Part shown: positions 42,151 to 51,348 of the stretch, piece by piece
How positions within the stretch are numbered: position 1 is the stretch's first letter
Layout: every line of letters starts with the position of its first letter
From: Rhizobium sp. C1
GTDB taxonomy: Bacteria > Pseudomonadota > Alphaproteobacteria > Rhizobiales > Rhizobiaceae
NCBI RefSeq assembly: GCF_021026335.1
Contig: NZ_JAJNCY010000007.1
Span: 124,001-188,000, forward strand
DNA length: 64,000 nt
Direction: 5' to 3'
Position numbers and translations under genes: made by a program
Notes under the pieces: generated by a model
What the model saw: only the letters and a program-made list of their open reading frames with translations
What the model was told of the DNA's origin: nothing
Database searches by the model: none

Positions 42151-43785
42151 ATGAATGCCCAGACCCCCGCCGCAATCGCGAACGATCCACGTTTTCTGAT
42201 TGGAGTCGATGTCGGCACGGGAAGCGTTCGCGCCGGAATCTTCGATCTGTCCGGCGAGATGCTGTCCGTCGCCAAGCGCGATATCGCCATCTTCAGGGAC
42301 ACCGGCCATATCGTCGAGCAGTCGAGCCGGGACATCTGGTCCGCGGTTTGTGAAACGGTGCGCGAGGCCGTTGCCAAGAGCGGACGCCCCGCGTCCATGG
42401 CAGCTGGCATCGGCTTCGATGCCACATGCTCGCTCGTCGTCGTCGGCGAGGAGGGGACGCCACTTGCGGTTGGCCCTTCAGAAGACCAAGACCGCAACAT
42501 TATCGTCTGGATGGATCATCGCGCGATCGGGCAAGCAGAGCGTATCAATGAGCTCGGTCATGATGTGCTTAAATATGTCGGCGGTCGCATCTCTCCCGAG
42601 ATGGAAACGCCGAAACTGCTGTGGCTGAAGGAAAACCGCCCCGAGACCTTTGCATCTGCCTGGCAGTTCTTCGATCTTGCGGATTATTTGAGCTGGCGCG
42701 CGACGGGCGACCTTGCCCGCTCGACCTGCACACTGACCTGCAAATGGACCTATCTGGCCCATCAAAAACGCTGGGACGCAGACTACTTCCGCAAGATCGG
42801 CCTCGGCGCGCTTGCCGACGAAGATTTCGCGCGCATCGGTCAGCGCATTGTCGAACCGGGCACACCCTGCGGAAGCGGCTTGACGGTGGATGCGGCCGCC
42901 GCATTCGGCTTGCCTGCAGGCGTTCCGGTTGCCGCCGGCATGATCGACGCCCATGCAGGCGGCATCGGCACAGTTGGTGTGGGCAAGGGTGCAACGAGCA
43001 ACCTCGCCTATGTGTTCGGCACTTCGTCCTGCACGATGACCACCACCCGGGAACCTGTTTTTGTACCCGGCGTCTGGGGGCCTTATTATTCAGCCATGGT
43101 GCCGGGGATGTGGCTCAACGAGGGTGGCCAGAGTGCCGCGGGTGCGGCCATCGACCAGCTGCTCCTTTTCCATCCAGCCGCCTTGGAAGCGCAGGCATTG
43201 GCGAAATCGAGAAACGTGCCGCTCCCGGTTATGCTGGCCGGAATGGCGATCGAAAAAGCCGGCTCTGCTTCGGAGGCTGTGGCGCTTGCGCACGGACTTC
43301 ATGTCGTCCCGGAATTCTTGGGCAACCGCGCCCCCTTCGCAGATCCGCATGCCCGCGCCATTGTCGCGGGGCTTGGCATGGAACGCGATCTCGATAGTCT
43401 TGTCGCGCTTTACGTCGCAGGCCTCTGCGGGATCGGCTACGGGCTGCGCCAGATCATTGAGGCGCAGGCGGATGCGGGCGCGCCTGTCGAGACGATCGTG
43501 ATCAGCGGCGGGGCCGGGCAGCACCCGCTCACGCGTCAGCTGCTTGCCGATGCCTGCGGAATATCCGTGGTGACACCGGTCGCCGAAGAGCCTGTCATTC
43601 TGGGATCGGCAATGCTCGGAGCCGTCGCGGCGGGCGTGGTGTCGTCGGTCATGGATGCCATGCAGCGGATGAGCGCCGCAAAGCAAACAGTGGTTCCCGA
43701 GCCCGCAAGACGAGAGCTGCACAACAACCGCTTCGCCGCCTACAAAAAGCTTCAGGGCGACGGACGCACGTTGCGTGACTGCTAA
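42151..43785 (+). CDS. FGGY-family ribulokinase (D-ribulokinase type)
   Basis: The 544-residue kinase would phosphorylate D-ribulose to D-ribulose-5-phosphate and so finish the ribitol route. It has the FGGY phosphate loop in FLIGVDVGTGSVRAGIFDLSGEML, VWMDHRAIGQAERI, GGRISPEMETPKLLWLKE, AAGMIDAHAGGIGTVG, EFLGNRAPFADPHARAI and the C-terminal VETIVISGGAGQHPLTRQLLADACG. The NRAPFADP sequence and length match the ribulokinase (FGGY_RbtK) branch better than xylulokinases. Co-occurrence with ribitol 2-dehydrogenase supports the substrate. Confidence 0.88.
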   Translation: MNAQTPAAIANDPRFLIGVDVGTGSVRAGIFDLSGEMLSVAKRDIAIFRDTGHIVEQSSRDIWSAVCETVREAVAKSGRPASMAAGIGFDATCSLVVVGEEGTPLAVGPSEDQDRNIIVWMDHRAIGQAERINELGHDVLKYVGGRISPEMETPKLLWLKENRPETFASAWQFFDLADYLSWRATGDLARSTCTLTCKWTYLAHQKRWDADYFRKIGLGALADEDFARIGQRIVEPGTPCGSGLTVDAAAAFGLPAGVPVAAGMIDAHAGGIGTVGVGKGATSNLAYVFGTSSCTMTTTREPVFVPGVWGPYYSAMVPGMWLNEGGQSAAGAAIDQLLLFHPAALEAQALAKSRNVPLPVMLAGMAIEKAGSASEAVALAHGLHVVPEFLGNRAPFADPHARAIVAGLGMERDLDSLVALYVAGLCGIGYGLRQIIEAQADAGAPVETIVISGGAGQHPLTRQLLADACGISVVTPVAEEPVILGSAMLGAVAAGVVSSVMDAMQRMSAAKQTVVPEPARRELHNNRFAAYKKLQGDGRTLRDC

Positions 43786-43865
43786 AGCGTGTCGCGGTTA
43801 ACCGGATTGGTTGTTCCTGTTTGATCTGATTTGTGTTTCTCTTTGGCTATGCAAGGAGAACCACC

Positions 43866-44006
43866 ATGGACAAGCCGCATCCGATAGAGTTGCGTGAGCG
43901 TGTCGTTGCGTTTGTGAACGAAGGAAACAGCAATCGGGAAGCGGCGCGGCATTTCCGTGTTTCGCCCGCTTCGTCGAAACATGATGATCCTGCACCGTTC
44001 GTCTAG
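43866..44006 (+). pseudogene. Fragment of an IS630-family transposase (N-terminal part)
   Basis: A 46-codon frame encodes MDKPHPIELRERVVAFVNEG, then NSNREAARHFRVSPA, the N-terminal HTH of IS630-type transposases of rhizobia. It breaks off into unrelated sequence and stops at 44006. The DDE domain is missing. AGGAGAACCACC precedes the ATG. Confidence 0.75.
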
Positions 44007-44079
44007 GTCACATACCCATAAACTAATTTTTGATTTGAATGGATTGTGATTCACTGCCTCTGTTGATTTGGAGGCAGAG

Positions 44080-44210
44080 ATGGCGCGCTTTGATTTGACG
44101 GATTTCGAATGGTCGGTGATCGAGCCGCTTCTTCCCACGAAGGTTCGCGGCAAGCACGGGTTGATGACCGGCGGGTATTGAATGGCACATTCTGGCGGTT
44201 GTGGACCGGC
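44080..44210 (+). pseudogene. Fragment of an IS5-family transposase with a frameshift
   Basis: From ATG 44080 the frame reads MARFDLTDFEWSVIEPLLPT, the start of IS5-type (IS427 group) transposases. Near 44158 the frame shifts, and another frame continues with VDDRRVLNG and TFWRLWTG. The catalytic domain is absent. It lies just after the IS630 fragment, so one element probably inserted beside or into the other before both decayed. Confidence 0.75.
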
Positions 44211-44211
44211 C

Positions 44212-44249
44212 AAAAAGCCCGCTGGATTTCTCCATGGCGGGCTTTTTTT
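44212..44249 (+). terminator. Rho-independent terminator in the IS graveyard
   Basis: AAAAAGCCCGC and GCGGGCTTTTT form an 11-bp stem, and the 14-nt loop contains a small TGGA/TCCA stem. A run of seven T follows. It ends the IS fragment region and lies just before copy 2 of the 25-bp repeat. Confidence 0.75.
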
Positions 44250-44275
44250 GGTGGTTGAGAGGTTGGTTGCGGGGG

Positions 44276-44300
44276 CCTGATCGCGCAGAGACTTGTCAAT
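44276..44300 (+). repeat. 25-bp dispersed repeat, copy 2
   Basis: Same element as at 36662 with C at the variable position. It follows the terminator at 44212-44249. The rest of the stretch up to 44671 has no credible gene. Confidence 0.8.
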
Positions 44301-44671
44301 TTGGCGCGCCTTCGTGATGTCGAGACGGAGTTCGAGACGTAACACATCGTCCAGCAAAGTGGAGACGATTCTCGACGAATTTGAACGGCGGGAATGCGCC
44401 CTCATTCCAGACGTAGGGGGCGGCGAGAAGTTGCGCTGAAAGCTGACGTTCAATTTGTTGCTATTGGTCAAGTTTGGCATTTCGCGTAAGAACCTGCTCC
44501 GCGAACTGCGTGGATGCTCGCGCCTTGGCGCTCGCCAGTCGTCCGTCGGAAAGACGGCCCAGAGAGGTGGATGGGCGGGAGCTCCTAATCTTCGAGGACG
44601 CGCAACTTCGCCGCATCATGACTTCTGGCAGAACATCCAACGTGAATTACCTGCGAGCCAGATGTCGGCCT

Positions 44672-45328
44672 TTACGGCCGTGCATATTCCGAAATGTCGA
44701 AAACAGGACCCATCGCGATCCTGGCGTCCTCTTCGTCATGCGTCACCAGGAGCACAGGAATATGCTGCTCCGCCGCTTGCATGAAGACGAAATCGCGAAT
44801 GTCGTCGCGCATGGTGGCATCGAGTTTTGAGAACGGCTCATCAAGGAGGAGAGCCCTGGGTTCGGAAAGCAGTGTCCGTAACAGTGCCACACGGGCGCGC
44901 TGACCGCCGGAGAGACTTGCAGGATCCCGGCCGGCGAAACCGTCCAGTCCTGACCTCGAGAGGGCGGCTTCTATTCTCTGCATTCTTTCGCGCCTTCCTC
45001 TGACGGTGGCGCTCAGGCCGAAGTTGAGATTGCCGCCGACGGTCAAGTGCGGAAACAGCATATCGTCCTGAAAGAGAATGCCGATTTTCCGCAGTTCTGG
45101 CGGCAGGCCGGATATCTCGGTCTCGCCGCATATCGCAGTTCCGGAGCCACGCAATGGTGGTTCGAGATGCCCGGCAATGAATGCAAGGAGGGATGATTTT
45201 CCAGAACCACTCGGTCCCATGATCGTGGTGACGGAGCCTGCTTCGACTTTCAGGTTCAAGTCAGCGACGAGCCTGCGGCCGGTGTCTGCAATCGAGATCG
45301 AGACGTCCTTGAGTTCAAGTGCGGTCAT
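44672..45328 (-). CDS. ynjD: ABC transporter ATP-binding protein (YnjD-like)
   Basis: The 218-residue ATPase has Walker A in MGPSGSGKSSLLAFIAG, the Q-loop in LFQDDMLFPHL, the signature LSGGQRARVALLRTL, Walker B in ALLLDEPFSKLD and LVTHDEEDA. Its length and motifs fit YnjD/ThiQ-type importers. It overlaps the permease gene by 4 bp and is the last gene of the leftward operon. The substrate is unknown. Confidence 0.9.
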   Translation of the reverse strand: MTALELKDVSISIADTGRRLVADLNLKVEAGSVTTIMGPSGSGKSSLLAFIAGHLEPPLRGSGTAICGETEISGLPPELRKIGILFQDDMLFPHLTVGGNLNFGLSATVRGRRERMQRIEAALSRSGLDGFAGRDPASLSGGQRARVALLRTLLSEPRALLLDEPFSKLDATMRDDIRDFVFMQAAEQHIPVLLVTHDEEDARIAMGPVFDISEYARP

Positions 45329-47034
45329 GCGCGGGCTCCTGCCATGCCCTTCTTTTTTGCGAAGACGAACGCCGGCACGGTCCGGGCAATGATGTAGACG
45401 ACAAGCGGTAAGAGTGCCTGCAGCGTGCCGAACACCCCGATGACCCGTCTGTCTCCGCCGCTCGACAACGCAACGGCTTCCGTCGTCAAAGTATCAATCC
45501 GTCCCTCGCCGATCACCAGCGTCGGCAAATATTGCGCGACACTGACGGCGAAGCCTATGGCAAAGGCGGTGAGCACGGGTCTCATCATGATAGGCAGTTT
45601 CACATGCAGCAATATCTGCTTCGGTGTATGGCCAAGCGACGCCGCAGCCCTCGCGAATCTGGGATCGAGCGCCAGCCAGGGGTCTGTGAGCGCGAGCATG
45701 ATATAGGGAAAGACGAAGAGCATGTGCGACCAGGCGACAGCCGGCATTGTACCCGCTAAATCGGACTGCAGGAACGCCACATGCAGGCCGAAGATGAAAG
45801 CCGCCTGAGGCAGAATGAGCGGTAGATAGATGAAAATTGTCAGGGCACGCATGCCTTTGCGACCTGAACGATCAAGCGTTTCCAGAACGGCAATCGCTGC
45901 GACGAGGGAAGCAAGGCTTGAAGATACGGCAATCCATAGTGTCGCCATGAAGGCCGAACTCCAGTCGCCCATGGATCGAGACCAGATGGCGAGCGACCAG
46001 CTTTCGGGTAGAGCGAAGGGGAAATTCCACCGCCAGGTCATGGACCAGACGAGAAGGCCCACCAACGACAAACCGCCTGTGAGCAGCATAACCGACCCGA
46101 AAGCCGAATGTGCTTTGGCGACGAAATTCAGCCAATGATGGCGGGCTCCGCACGCGAGCAGCCAGGTCGAAGAAAAGACGATCACACGTTCCGCCAGCCA
46201 CCACAGAAGGATTGCTCCGATCACCAGCGCCGTCAGGAAGACGGCAGAGGCTGAAGCGGTCAGAAGCATTTCGCTGTCTGCCGCAGAATACCACCGGAGC
46301 GTCTGAACCGCGATGGTCGGCGGCGTTCCCGGCCCAAGGATCACGGAGACATCGACGACCGAAAGCGAAAAGGCAAGAACGGCATAAACGGCGAGCCGAA
46401 TCTGCGGGTAGATCTGCGGGAACACCACCAAGACCCAGGCTGCTCCAGGACCGTAGCCGAGCGAGCGAGCGCTCGCGCGATAGAATTGGTGCGGCAACTG
46501 GTTGAGTGCCGCGCCGATCACAAGAATGAGAAAGGGCGTTTCCTTCACCACAAGGCCGAAAATGAGGGCCAGCCCCGCTGCATCGTTGACTATCGTTACA
46601 TCGGGCGGGACGGAGAGGCCACTCAGTTCAGGGCTGACCAGGCGAAACAGCCAGCCCGAAGGGGCAATCAGGAAAGCAAGGCCGATCGCGATGGCTGCAT
46701 GCGGACTTGCAAGCAAAGGCGTCGCAAATAGACTGTCGAAACGCGTCCAACTCCGCACTCGCGGATGCGCATGAAACGCAATGGCCGCGACCAGCGCAAG
46801 AAAAGTGGCCGAAAAGCCGACGAAAACGGTCACGCCGACGCTCGTCCCGAAGCCTGGCGTCGAGAAGAGATTGCGCCAGGCATCGAGATTGACATTCGTC
46901 GCGCCGATCGCCGGAAGATATCCGAACGCCGGCAGCACTGTCTGCCAGAGCCCGGCGAGGATCGGCAACAGGAAGCCGCCGCACAGCAGCGCCGCAACGA
47001 CGATGGCCTGCTTTTGAGTACCCCTCCGCTTCAT
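45325..47034 (-). CDS. ynjC: ABC transporter permease, two-domain (YnjC-like)
   Basis: The 569-residue membrane protein has two halves with about six hydrophobic segments each. Each half carries an EAA-type loop: YRASARSLGYGPGAAWVLVVFPQI in the first and FARAAASLGHTPKQILLHVKLPIM in the second. This fused double permease is typical of YnjC and ThiP-like systems. The ATG at 47034 overlaps the stop of the binding-protein gene (ATGA); an upstream in-frame start at 47055 would lengthen the overlap. Confidence 0.9.
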   Translation of the reverse strand: MKRRGTQKQAIVVAALLCGGFLLPILAGLWQTVLPAFGYLPAIGATNVNLDAWRNLFSTPGFGTSVGVTVFVGFSATFLALVAAIAFHAHPRVRSWTRFDSLFATPLLASPHAAIAIGLAFLIAPSGWLFRLVSPELSGLSVPPDVTIVNDAAGLALIFGLVVKETPFLILVIGAALNQLPHQFYRASARSLGYGPGAAWVLVVFPQIYPQIRLAVYAVLAFSLSVVDVSVILGPGTPPTIAVQTLRWYSAADSEMLLTASASAVFLTALVIGAILLWWLAERVIVFSSTWLLACGARHHWLNFVAKAHSAFGSVMLLTGGLSLVGLLVWSMTWRWNFPFALPESWSLAIWSRSMGDWSSAFMATLWIAVSSSLASLVAAIAVLETLDRSGRKGMRALTIFIYLPLILPQAAFIFGLHVAFLQSDLAGTMPAVAWSHMLFVFPYIMLALTDPWLALDPRFARAAASLGHTPKQILLHVKLPIMMRPVLTAFAIGFAVSVAQYLPTLVIGEGRIDTLTTEAVALSSGGDRRVIGVFGTLQALLPLVVYIIARTVPAFVFAKKKGMAGARA

Positions 47035-48224
47035 TTCACATAGCGCTTGGCCCACGCTTCCGTCAGCCTTGTCATCCAGGACGGATGTGGCTCCAGCAGG
47101 GTCTTCCCGAGCGCGTCGTTGCCGGGCAGTGAGGCCGACTTGGGCAAGTCGTCAAACGCCTTTCGTTGTGCATCGTCCAGCTTCGACCAATCCAGAACCG
47201 AATAGCTGCCCAATACGCGGATGTCCTGCATATGAGCCTGCGTGGAGGGCGCAAGCAGGAAATTCGCCAACACTTCCGCCGCCTCCTTGTGCGCGGCATT
47301 GAAGGGGATGGCCACGAAGCTCACATTACCGATCGAGCCTCCGGACAGGGCATAGGTGCGAACGCTCTTCGGCAGTCTGCCGTCTTCGACCGCCGATGCG
47401 GCGCTTGCCGGATCGAATGACATGGAAATGTCGATCGCACCATCGCCCAGAAGCTGGTCCTGCACAGCCTCATTCGCAGGAAAGTCTGCGCCTCCATGCC
47501 AGAGATTCGGTTTCAGCAGGTCATACCAGCGCCAAAGGGGGGCAACGGCAGCGTCAAAATTTGCGTCCGTTGCTGGAGACTGCAAGATCTGCGGATCGGG
47601 CGTCAAGGCGATCAGAGCCTGCTTGAGGAAAGTGGCTCCCATGAAGTTGCTGACGGCGGGATGCGTAAAGCGACCGGGATGCGCCTTCGCCCAGTCGACA
47701 AACGCCTCAATGGTCTTTGGAGGGTCGGAGACCTTGGCGCTATCGTAGTTGAAGACGAATTTAGCAAGCCTCCAGGGCGATTCGTAGCCGTCCACCGGCA
47801 CGGTGAAATCGACCACGTTTGCGGAGCCCGGCGTCAGATCGAGAAACCTTGCATTGGGCAGCGTCTGTGCGAAGGGACCGTAGAGAAGTCCCTTTTCCTT
47901 CATCGACAGGAAGTTCGGTCCGTTGATCCAGATCAGATCGACGGAGCCATTCTCGGTTTTGCCTGCCTGCTTTTCAGCAATCACGCGGTTCACCGCCTCA
48001 GCCGTATCGGAAAGCTTCACCTGCTTGACCTTCACGCCGTAGAGCTTTTCAGTCTCCTGACCTACCCAGGCGATAAAGGCGTTCGTCCGCTCATCCCCGC
48101 CCCAGGCATTCCAGTAGACCGTTTGGCCCTTCGCCTTTGCCAGCGTTGCGTTCCAGTCATCGGCCGCAAAGCCATGCTGCGCGGCCAAAGCGAGCGCTGC
48201 CGCAAGAAGGAGTGGTCGTTTCAT
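47031..48224 (-). CDS. ynjB: ABC transporter substrate-binding protein (YnjB-like)
   Basis: A 397-residue secreted protein with a signal peptide (MKRPLLLAAALALAAQHGFA, about 1-20). It has YnjB features: VYWNAWGGDERTNAFIAWVG at the start of the mature protein, LIWINGPNFLSMKEKGLLYGPF, VPVDGYESPWRLAKFVFNYD and LSGGSIGNVSFVAIPFNAAHKEAAE. The YnjB substrate is not known in any organism to my knowledge. It overlaps the preceding CDP-alcohol phosphotransferase gene by 4 bp. Confidence 0.9.
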   Translation of the reverse strand: MKRPLLLAAALALAAQHGFAADDWNATLAKAKGQTVYWNAWGGDERTNAFIAWVGQETEKLYGVKVKQVKLSDTAEAVNRVIAEKQAGKTENGSVDLIWINGPNFLSMKEKGLLYGPFAQTLPNARFLDLTPGSANVVDFTVPVDGYESPWRLAKFVFNYDSAKVSDPPKTIEAFVDWAKAHPGRFTHPAVSNFMGATFLKQALIALTPDPQILQSPATDANFDAAVAPLWRWYDLLKPNLWHGGADFPANEAVQDQLLGDGAIDISMSFDPASAASAVEDGRLPKSVRTYALSGGSIGNVSFVAIPFNAAHKEAAEVLANFLLAPSTQAHMQDIRVLGSYSVLDWSKLDDAQRKAFDDLPKSASLPGNDALGKTLLEPHPSWMTRLTEAWAKRYVK

Positions 48225-48910
48225 GAAGGCTCCCTTAGAGAATTTTGATCTTCCCGTGTTGGTCGAGTGCCGGCTGCGTTCCTTACATTCTTTTCCGGCT
48301 CTTTCTCAGAAAAGACGACCCAGCCCTGCCGCCAGCGCGTCACGGTCGTCACCATGCAGATCGCCGCGTAGCTCCAGGCGATCGCGGCAAAATGGTCGGG
48401 CCAGATGCACATGGCCGCAAAGGCAGCAATTGTCTCCGCACCTTCGGCCAGGCCTCCGAGATAATAGATGCCCTTCTGGGGATAGGCATCCGCCGAAATG
48501 CCGCGTTTCGCGGCGATCGTGGCAAAGGCCAGGAAGCTTGATCCGGTGCCCATGAAAGCGGCGACAAGTGCGCTCGCCGCCAAGGCATTCTGCTCCGGAT
48601 TGGCAAGCGCGAAGCCGAATGGAATGGTCGCGTAGAAAAAGAAGTCAAAGGCTATGTCGATATAGGCCCCGCGATCCGTCGGCCCTGACGTCCGCGCGAC
48701 CGCGCCATCCAGCCCGTCGAAGATCCGATTGATCAGGATGACAGCCAGCGCGGCACCGTAATGACCGAAGGCTAGCAGCGGCGCGGCGGCAAGCCCCACG
48801 AGGAAGCCGACCACCGTGATATTGTCTGCGGAAACCCGCGATCTTACGAGCAGGTTTGCAAGCGGTTGCAGGAACCTCTTCTGGGTTGGCAGGATGTAGC
48901 TATCGATCAT
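48221..48910 (-). CDS. CDP-alcohol phosphatidyltransferase family protein (YnjF-like)
   Basis: The 229-residue protein has several membrane segments and the CDP-alcohol phosphotransferase signature, D-G-x2-A-R-x8-G-x3-D-x3-D, in FDGLDGAVARTSGPTDRGAYIDIAFDFFFY. These enzymes transfer a phospho-alcohol from a CDP-linked donor, usually to make membrane lipids. Start 48910 (MIDSYILPTQKRFLQPLANLLV) overlaps the preceding gene by 4 bp. In E. coli the homologue YnjF is in the ynj cluster together with YnjBCD, and the same genes are brought together here. The alcohol and donor are unknown. Confidence 0.88.
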   Translation of the reverse strand: MIDSYILPTQKRFLQPLANLLVRSRVSADNITVVGFLVGLAAAPLLAFGHYGAALAVILINRIFDGLDGAVARTSGPTDRGAYIDIAFDFFFYATIPFGFALANPEQNALAASALVAAFMGTGSSFLAFATIAAKRGISADAYPQKGIYYLGGLAEGAETIAAFAAMCIWPDHFAAIAWSYAAICMVTTVTRWRQGWVVFSEKEPEKNVRNAAGTRPTREDQNSLREPS

Positions 48911-51066
48911 GACGAAGCGCCCCGCATGAAACGATGATAGATGTCCAATATGGCCAACAGCCGCCGGGACACATGCGCCCGCCGCCATTCGCCGGCCACC
49001 ATCTTGTTCGCTTCCGCGAATGTCGGATAGGCGTGTATGGTTCCGAGGATCTTGTTGAGGCCGAGGCCGTGCTTCATCGCCAACACGAATTCCGCGATGA
49101 TATCGCCGGCATGCTCGCCGACAATCGTCACGCCGAGGATCCGGTCGTGGCCCGGCGCGGTCAGAACCTTGATGAAACCGTGTCCCGCGCTCTCGGCGAT
49201 GGCGCGATCAAGATCGTCGATGGCGAAACGGGTGACCTCGTAAGCGATGCCCTGTTGCCGGGCCTCCTGTTCATTGATCCCGACGCGAGCAACCTCGGGA
49301 TCGGTAAAGGTCGTCCAGGGGATTACTCTATAATCCGCCTTGAACCTCTTGAAGGTACCGAAGAGCGCGTTAACCGTCGCAAACCACGCCTGATGCGCAG
49401 CGGTATGGGTAAACTGGTAAGGGCCCGCGACATCGCCCGCCGCCAGAATATTGGGCAGGATCGTTTCCAGATAGGCGTTGGTCGTGACAGTGCGCTCGGT
49501 GGGGATGGCAAGCTCTTCGAGACCAAATCCCGTCAAGCGCGCGCTGCGTCCGACCGCGCAGACGAGTTCATCGAAGGGGATATGCATCTCCCGCTTTCCG
49601 TCGCTTACAAGGATGTGTTTCTGGTCGCCATCCCTGCCGCAGGCTAGCGCCTTGTGCGATGTCAGAACCCGAACGCCATCTGCCTCAAGCGCGTTGCGGA
49701 CATAGTCGGAGACGTCCGAATCCTCCCGCACCAGAAGGCGATCGGCCATCTCGATCTGGGTCACCTCAGAACCAAGTCGCGCAAAGCTTTGCGCAAGCTC
49801 GCAACCGATGGGTCCGCCGCCAAGGACGACGAGCCGCCTCGGCGGTTCGCTCAAATTCGCAAATCGGTCCCAAAGCGTATCGGAGGTGACATAGCCCGAA
49901 TCCTCTATGCCAGGCAGCGGCGGCACGAAGGGGCGCGCTCCTGTGGCTATGATAATCGAACGGGTGGTCAAATGCCGATCGGTTCCATCGGCCAGTCGAA
50001 CGGAGACGGTCCAGGGGTCCTTGATGCGCGCATAGCCCGAAAGGACCTCGACGCCGAGACCTTCATATCGCTCGACGCTGTCATGCGGTGCAATTTGCGC
50101 GATGACATCTCGAATGCGCTGCATGACCGAAGGAAATGAAAAATGCGGTTCCGAGCCTGAAAGCCCGAACCGGTCGGCCTTGCGTATCTGTGCGGCGAGC
50201 TTCGCGCTCCTGATGAGCGCCTTGGACGGTACGCAGCCGTAGTTCAGACAATCGCCGCCTATCTTGTTGGCTTCGACCAGCGTCACCTTTGCCTTCACAG
50301 CCGCCGCAATATACGCGCTGACGAGTCCTGCCGAACCTGCACCAATGACGATGAGGTTGCGGTCAAATCGCTTCGGGCGGGACCAGCGCGCGTAGACGTT
50401 TTTCCGTCTTTGCCAATCAACGAAGATCTTCGCAAACCACGGAAAAAGGCCGATCAGGACGAAGGATCCGATCAAAGCGGGCGAGAGAATTCCTTTAAGA
50501 CTATCGATCTTTGCGATCTGTGTTCCCGCATTCACAAAGACCGCCGTCGCGGCCAACATTCCCACCTGACTGACCCAGTAGAAGGTCTTGGCCTTGATCG
50601 GCGTCAGGCCCATTGTGAGGTTGACCAGAAAGAACGGAACGATTGGCAGCAACCGCAGCGTGAACAGATAGAAGGCCCCGTCCTTCCGGAAACCCTCATT
50701 GATCGCGACAAGACGGTTCGAAAAGCGCTCCTGCACCGCATCGCGGAGCAAGAGCCGGGCGGCGAGAAAGGCGAGCGTCGCACCGAGGCTCGACGCAAAT
50801 GAGACAAGCGCAAGCCCCTTCCAGAAACCGAAAAGCGCGCCTGCTGCCAAAGTCGCGACGGTCGCGAGGGGTACGGAAAGCGAGGCAATCACCACATACA
50901 AGACGAAAAAGACAAGCGCCGAACCTATCGGGCGGGCCGTTACCCATTCGGTCAATGGCTGAAGGTTTGCCTTCAAGTCGCCAATGTCGGGAAGAGCATG
51001 GCCCGCTAGAGCATAGACAGCCAGCAGAACAACGGCCAGCACGATGAAAACCAGCGCTCGTTTCAA
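48907..51066 (-). CDS. Fusion of TVP38/TMEM64 membrane domain and mercuric-reductase-like flavoprotein
   Basis: The 719-residue protein has an N-terminal TVP38/SNARE-associated domain (about 1-225, five or six hydrophobic segments, with GALFGFWKGLALVSFASSLGATLAFLAAR and FLVNLTMGLTPIKAKTFYWVSQVG). A pyridine nucleotide-disulfide reductase follows (about 235-705). The latter has an FAD motif (VIGAGSAGLVSAYIAA), the redox pair in GGDCLNYGCVPSKAL, an NAD motif (VLGGGPIGCELAQSF), ILAAGDVAGPYQFTHTAAHQ, and HAYPTFAEANK near the end in place of the HPT..E motif. It likely exchanges electrons at the membrane. The reductant and acceptor are unknown. Confidence 0.88.
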   Translation of the reverse strand: MKRALVFIVLAVVLLAVYALAGHALPDIGDLKANLQPLTEWVTARPIGSALVFFVLYVVIASLSVPLATVATLAAGALFGFWKGLALVSFASSLGATLAFLAARLLLRDAVQERFSNRLVAINEGFRKDGAFYLFTLRLLPIVPFFLVNLTMGLTPIKAKTFYWVSQVGMLAATAVFVNAGTQIAKIDSLKGILSPALIGSFVLIGLFPWFAKIFVDWQRRKNVYARWSRPKRFDRNLIVIGAGSAGLVSAYIAAAVKAKVTLVEANKIGGDCLNYGCVPSKALIRSAKLAAQIRKADRFGLSGSEPHFSFPSVMQRIRDVIAQIAPHDSVERYEGLGVEVLSGYARIKDPWTVSVRLADGTDRHLTTRSIIIATGARPFVPPLPGIEDSGYVTSDTLWDRFANLSEPPRRLVVLGGGPIGCELAQSFARLGSEVTQIEMADRLLVREDSDVSDYVRNALEADGVRVLTSHKALACGRDGDQKHILVSDGKREMHIPFDELVCAVGRSARLTGFGLEELAIPTERTVTTNAYLETILPNILAAGDVAGPYQFTHTAAHQAWFATVNALFGTFKRFKADYRVIPWTTFTDPEVARVGINEQEARQQGIAYEVTRFAIDDLDRAIAESAGHGFIKVLTAPGHDRILGVTIVGEHAGDIIAEFVLAMKHGLGLNKILGTIHAYPTFAEANKMVAGEWRRAHVSRRLLAILDIYHRFMRGASS

Positions 51067-51132
51067 GAGCCAAACTCCTATTTTTGTTCGGTTACTTGGC
51101 CATTTGTCGGCGCATCTGAGCCTTTCTTACAG

Positions 51133-51348
51133 TCACCGCTCGCTGTCCGTTTCGGAAGGCCTGGAGAGGTCGTCCGGAACGGAACAGTAAAGCCTCGACA
51201 ATTGGCGCAGATCCGCGGCCTGACGCGAAAAGCGACGGCAGGCGGGACACATGGCAAGATGCGTTCCCAGCCGCATCCGCTCCACGAGCGTCAGCTTCCG
51301 GTCCAGGGAATCCGAAGCAAGCTTCGTCGCGCTCCAGCAGTTCAGCAT
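51133..51348 (-). CDS. Putative zinc-finger anti-sigma factor (zf-HC2)
   Basis: The short 71-residue protein has the zf-HC2 pattern, with LTLVERMRLGTHLAMCPACRRFSRQ holding H and C-x2-C ligands. This fold binds and inhibits ECF sigma factors, often with release by redox or metal signals. Its ATG (51348) overlaps the stop of the sigma factor gene, so the two are coupled. It is too short to have a membrane span and is probably cytosolic. Confidence 0.8.
   Translation of the reverse strand: MLNCWSATKLASDSLDRKLTLVERMRLGTHLAMCPACRRFSRQAADLRQLSRLYCSVPDDLSRPSETDSER

Noticed and set aside
47031-48224. Thiamine transporter assignment for the YnjBCD-like genes, with a TPP riboswitch
   Set aside because: The ATPase and permease resemble ThiQ and ThiP in outline, but the binding protein fits YnjB, and no THI-box leader is visible.
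48907-51066. Mercuric reductase
   Set aside because: The redox pair is present, but no N-terminal HMA domain, C-terminal cysteine pair or mer genes are seen; the N terminus is a TVP38 domain.
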